Source of the DNA: Terriglobia bacterium
Lineage (GTDB): Bacteria; Acidobacteriota; Terriglobia; Bryobacterales; Bryobacteraceae
DNA length: 64,000 nt
Assembly (NCBI GenBank): GCA_021325235.1
Contig: JAJPHN010000015.1
Span: forward strand, 62,001 to 126,000
Reading direction: 5' to 3'
Part shown: positions 61,372 through 64,000 of the stretch, piece after piece
How the letters are laid out: every line of letters begins with the position of its first letter
Position numbering within the stretch: the first letter of the stretch is position 1
Made by a program: the position numbers and the translations under genes
The notes under the pieces: generated by a model
Database searches by the model: none
What the model saw: only the letters and a program-made list of their open reading frames with translations
Told to the model about the DNA's origin: nothing

Positions 61372-62274
61372 ATGCCGAACAGCATGTTTTGGAACAAATC
61401 GAAATCGAAACGCACGTGGAAAGAACTGCTCAAAGGAGAGGCTCCGATCCAACTGCCGGCGGCGCACGATGCCCTAACCGCCAGGTTGATTGAACGAGCC
61501 GGTTTCGTCGGGTATCAGATCGGCGGCTTTGCACTGGTTGGCGCTCGCCATGCTCTGCCCGATATCGATCTGACGCGCTTTGCCGAGCAGTCCGCCGGCG
61601 TGCGGGATATCATCGCCGCGTGCTCGCTTCCTGTTTTGGTGGATGCGGATGATGGTTATGGCGATGTGAAAAACGTGACGCACACGGTGCAGTCTTACGA
61701 AGCGATGGGCGTTTCGGCGATTTTCCTGGAGGACCAGGTTTCGCCCAAACGCTGCGGTCACATGAGCGGTAAGCGCGTGATTGCGCCCGAAACCATGGAA
61801 GAGCGTATTCGTGCGGCGGCAGCGGCGCGCCAGAGCAACGATTTTTTCCTGATCGCGCGAACCGATGCGCGCGAACCGGAAGGCCTCGCCTCCGCGTTGC
61901 GCCGGGCGGAGCGTTATGTGAAGGCAGGAGCGGATGGCATCTATGTCGAAGCGCCGAAGAGCGTGAAGGAACTGGAGGAGATCGGCAAATCGTTGTCCGG
62001 TGTGCCGCAGATGACCAACATGTTCGAAGGCGATAACGAGACACCTTGGCTCACTCCGAGAGAGTTGGGCAAGCTCGGCTTCTCGATGATTCTCTATCCG
62101 ACGACGCTGCTGTTTCAGGTTGTCCGCTGCCTGGAGGAAGCGCTCAAGAATCTGCAGGCTGGTAAAGAGGCTCCTGCAAAGGCTCGGGTCGACATGAAGC
62201 AATACGAAGAAATCGTAGGGCTGCCGTACTGGGCCGAAATTGAAAACCGGTTTCAGCATGGGCAGCAACAGTAA
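61372..62274 (+). CDS. isocitrate lyase / PEP mutase family enzyme
   Basis: A 300-residue TIM-barrel enzyme: AAHDALTARLIERAGFVGYQ, LVDADDGYGDVKNV (metal-binding aspartates), IFLEDQVSPKRCGHMSGKRV with the catalytic-loop cysteine KRCGH near 126-130, and FLIARTDAREPEG. This pattern fits 2-methylisocitrate lyase or the related oxaloacetate-acting or carboxyphosphonoenolpyruvate enzymes. No methylcitrate genes are adjacent, so the exact reaction is open. ATG 61372 or 61384 could be the start. Confidence 0.9.
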   Translation: MPNSMFWNKSKSKRTWKELLKGEAPIQLPAAHDALTARLIERAGFVGYQIGGFALVGARHALPDIDLTRFAEQSAGVRDIIAACSLPVLVDADDGYGDVKNVTHTVQSYEAMGVSAIFLEDQVSPKRCGHMSGKRVIAPETMEERIRAAAAARQSNDFFLIARTDAREPEGLASALRRAERYVKAGADGIYVEAPKSVKELEEIGKSLSGVPQMTNMFEGDNETPWLTPRELGKLGFSMILYPTTLLFQVVRCLEEALKNLQAGKEAPAKARVDMKQYEEIVGLPYWAEIENRFQHGQQQ

Positions 62275-62533
62275 GTCTCATTCAGTACTCATCTGCCCTT
62301 GCGAATGGCGCTGCGATCATGTTACTCTGCCAGAGCGTCACTGATTACTGAGGAAAGGAGGCACTCTTTGCGGTTCACTAACTATCAAAAATCCAGTTAC
62401 TCGAATACCCAGCGGATGTCGCGGTGCCTTCATTCCGGTCCCGCCTTTCCGCTTTAACCAAAAGCTCTTTTAATCCGCAACAACTCTGCTCTCCGTGCGT
62501 TCGTGCACGGTGGTGTAATTACTCGTCCGTCTT

Positions 62534-64000
62534 ATGGCACTTACTGCTTGTAGGTCAACAACTCTAAACTCCGACCGCCCCGGCGCGAGGATACTCCAGC
62601 TCACGCCCGCTCAGGACAAAGCGGCCGGCGAACTGCGCGATGCAATCGCCGCGGTCGATGTGTGCCTGCTGAGCGGTGATACCGGAACCGGCAAGACCAC
62701 CGTATTGCGCCGTCTCGCGTGTGAGCTGGACGGCTCGTACGTCGCGATCGGTGCGTTTCTTCCCCGGCTGCGCACGCGTTCACCTTTTGCGATCGAGGAG
62801 AGCGTGCTGGAGACCCTGGAGACGGCGCTCGCCGATAATTCATTGCTGCTCGTGGACGACCTGCAGTTTCTCTCCGCCATCCTGCGCAGATATGAACATC
62901 CGCGCGCGTATCTTATCGACATTGTTTTAGAAACACTGATAGAAGCAGCCCGGCAGCACGGAACCAAACTCGTGTTTTCAAATGAAGAAGAGGACGTTCC
63001 GCCGAGTGTCAAAGCCGTTGCACTCACAACCGAACTGGATGGCTTCACCGAACAGGACTTCGGCTGTATCTGCCGCCATTACTTAGGAAGGGCCGCCGAT
63101 CTGCTCGATTTCGATAAGTTGTTTCGCTTCGCTCCAGCCTTGAACGGACATCAGTTACGAAACGCCTGCCTGTGGTTGAGCCGCAGGAACAATGTGGTCA
63201 CAACCGACGATTTCGTTGAATACCTGCGTACGCGCAATCTCGTGAGCAATGTCGATCTGGAAGAAGTCGAGCCGGTAACCTGGAGCGATCTGAAGGGAAT
63301 GGAGGAGGTCGTCGAAGAGTTGGAGGCAAAAATAGCGTTGCCGTTTGAAAACGAGGCCCGCGCTCTTCAACTCGATCTCAAGCCGAAGCGCGGCGTTCTG
63401 CTGGCCGGCCCTCCAGGAACAGGCAAAACGACGATCGGCAGAGCATTGGCGCACCGGCTTCAGGGAAAATTCTTTCTGATCGACGGAACGGTGAACGCAG
63501 CAAGCGGCACTTTTTTCGATGAAGTCGAAAAGGTGTTTGAGGCTGCCAAGAAAAACGCTCCCTCCATCATCTTCATCGACGATGCGGATGTCATCTTCGA
63601 ATCCGGGAATCATGGATTGTTTCGGTACCTGCTGACCATGATGGACGGGCTGGAGAGCGTCAGCTCCGGCCAGGTCTGCGTCATGATCACGGCAATGGAT
63701 ACGACCGCATTGCCGCCAGCGCTGCTCCGCTCGGGTAGGGTCGAACTTTGGCTCTACACGCGACTACCAAATGAGCAGGCACGCGCCGCGATTTTCCGCG
63801 AACGGCTGATCGAGCTGCCTCCCCCCGTCAAGGATGCGGATGTGGACCTGCTCGCGAGAAAGAGCGCCGGCCTCTCGGGTGCAGATCTGAAGGCAGTCAT
63901 CGAAGAAGGCAAACTGCTGTATGCGCACGCTCTCGTGAAGGGTCGGCCAGGCGCGCCCGTCGAGTCGTTCTTCCTGCGCGCAATTCAAAACAGCCTTCGC
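62534..64000 (+). CDS. two-domain AAA+ ATPase (3' end outside window)
   Basis: A frame open to the window end, 489 residues so far. The first P-loop GDTGTGKTT is at about 51-59 with Walker B LLLVDDLQFL near 104. The second P-loop GPPGTGKTT is near 293-301 with IIFIDDADVIF near 345 and LLRSGRVE as the sensor/arginine-finger region. The second domain is classic AAA (Cdc48/FtsH-like, GLSGADLKAVIEEGKLL at its lid); the first is more divergent. An in-frame TAA at 62516 forces the ATG at 62534. No protease domain is seen yet. It could be an unfoldase or a remodelling factor. Confidence 0.85.
   Translation, partial: MALTACRSTTLNSDRPGARILQLTPAQDKAAGELRDAIAAVDVCLLSGDTGTGKTTVLRRLACELDGSYVAIGAFLPRLRTRSPFAIEESVLETLETALADNSLLLVDDLQFLSAILRRYEHPRAYLIDIVLETLIEAARQHGTKLVFSNEEEDVPPSVKAVALTTELDGFTEQDFGCICRHYLGRAADLLDFDKLFRFAPALNGHQLRNACLWLSRRNNVVTTDDFVEYLRTRNLVSNVDLEEVEPVTWSDLKGMEEVVEELEAKIALPFENEARALQLDLKPKRGVLLAGPPGTGKTTIGRALAHRLQGKFFLIDGTVNAASGTFFDEVEKVFEAAKKNAPSIIFIDDADVIFESGNHGLFRYLLTMMDGLESVSSGQVCVMITAMDTTALPPALLRSGRVELWLYTRLPNEQARAAIFRERLIELPPPVKDADVDLLARKSAGLSGADLKAVIEEGKLLYAHALVKGRPGAPVESFFLRAIQNSLR

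Noticed and set aside
62368-62457. 29-codon frame from TTG with AAAGGAGG upstream, ahead of the AAA+ gene
   Set aside because: The ribosome-site match is good, but the peptide has no recognisable features and chance occurrence cannot be excluded.

Overview
The window most likely comes from an acidobacterium (Bryobacterales/Solibacter-like). The main reason is six copies or fragments of large orphan MacB/FtsX-type permeases without an ATPase domain (the ADOP type typical of Acidobacteria); four of them sit beside a PadR-family repressor gene. No rRNA, CRISPR array or intact transposase was seen. Many genes are broken by frameshifts or truncation, so the region is either decaying or carries assembly errors.

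Layout. 1-5771: end of one ADOP permease, an S41 peptidase fragment, a frameshifted unknown gene, and an intact ADOP/PadR pair. 5885-8748: broken MarC-family and Rieske genes, a BON-domain protein and an outer-membrane barrel. 8841-22969: a chromosomal stress and envelope block with two Hsp20 chaperones, the membrane protease FtsH, two more BON proteins, a DnaJ-like protein, DUF3300, DoxX, a glycosyltransferase plus glycogen-debranching enzyme, a PEGA protein, an HdeD-like protein and a SpoIIE-type phosphatase. 23233-28011: a decayed PAS sensor kinase, a decayed ORF6N protein and a PadR/ADOP pair whose permease is frameshifted. 28132-28280: a small element with terminal inverted repeats.

28319-30847 holds two mirror-image modules, each a sigma-factor-like protein followed by a small protein with a HxxxCxxC motif. 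30937-53116 is an IncP-like mobilisation module: RepB-type primase, TraL-like ATPase, TraM-like protein, TraK-like protein, a probable oriT with an AACA array at helical phase, a ribbon-helix-helix protein, a relaxase, ArdC, TraG/VirD4, SSB, TraF and TraB. No mating-pair-formation (Trb/VirB) genes and no integrase are in the window, so this is a mobilisable element or part of a larger one. Between relaxase and ArdC lies cargo: three ADOP permeases with two PadR genes, and the 3' end of the relaxase is repeated in diverged form beyond the first PadR cassette. An 18-base motif recurs upstream of three transfer transcription units.

53171-59796 is a candidate defence island: a DNA methyltransferase with a small HTH protein, a three-gene operon (winged-helix protein, GHKL ATPase, and a protein that looks like the missing S5-like half of that ATPase, separated from it by one in-frame TGA), then a PIN-domain toxin with an HTH antitoxin. 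It ends at the 3' portion of a tRNA-Phe gene (59985-60049), which probably marks the attachment site. Beyond that, apparently chromosomal genes resume: an MFS transporter, an isocitrate lyase/PEP mutase family enzyme and a two-domain AAA+ ATPase running off the window.
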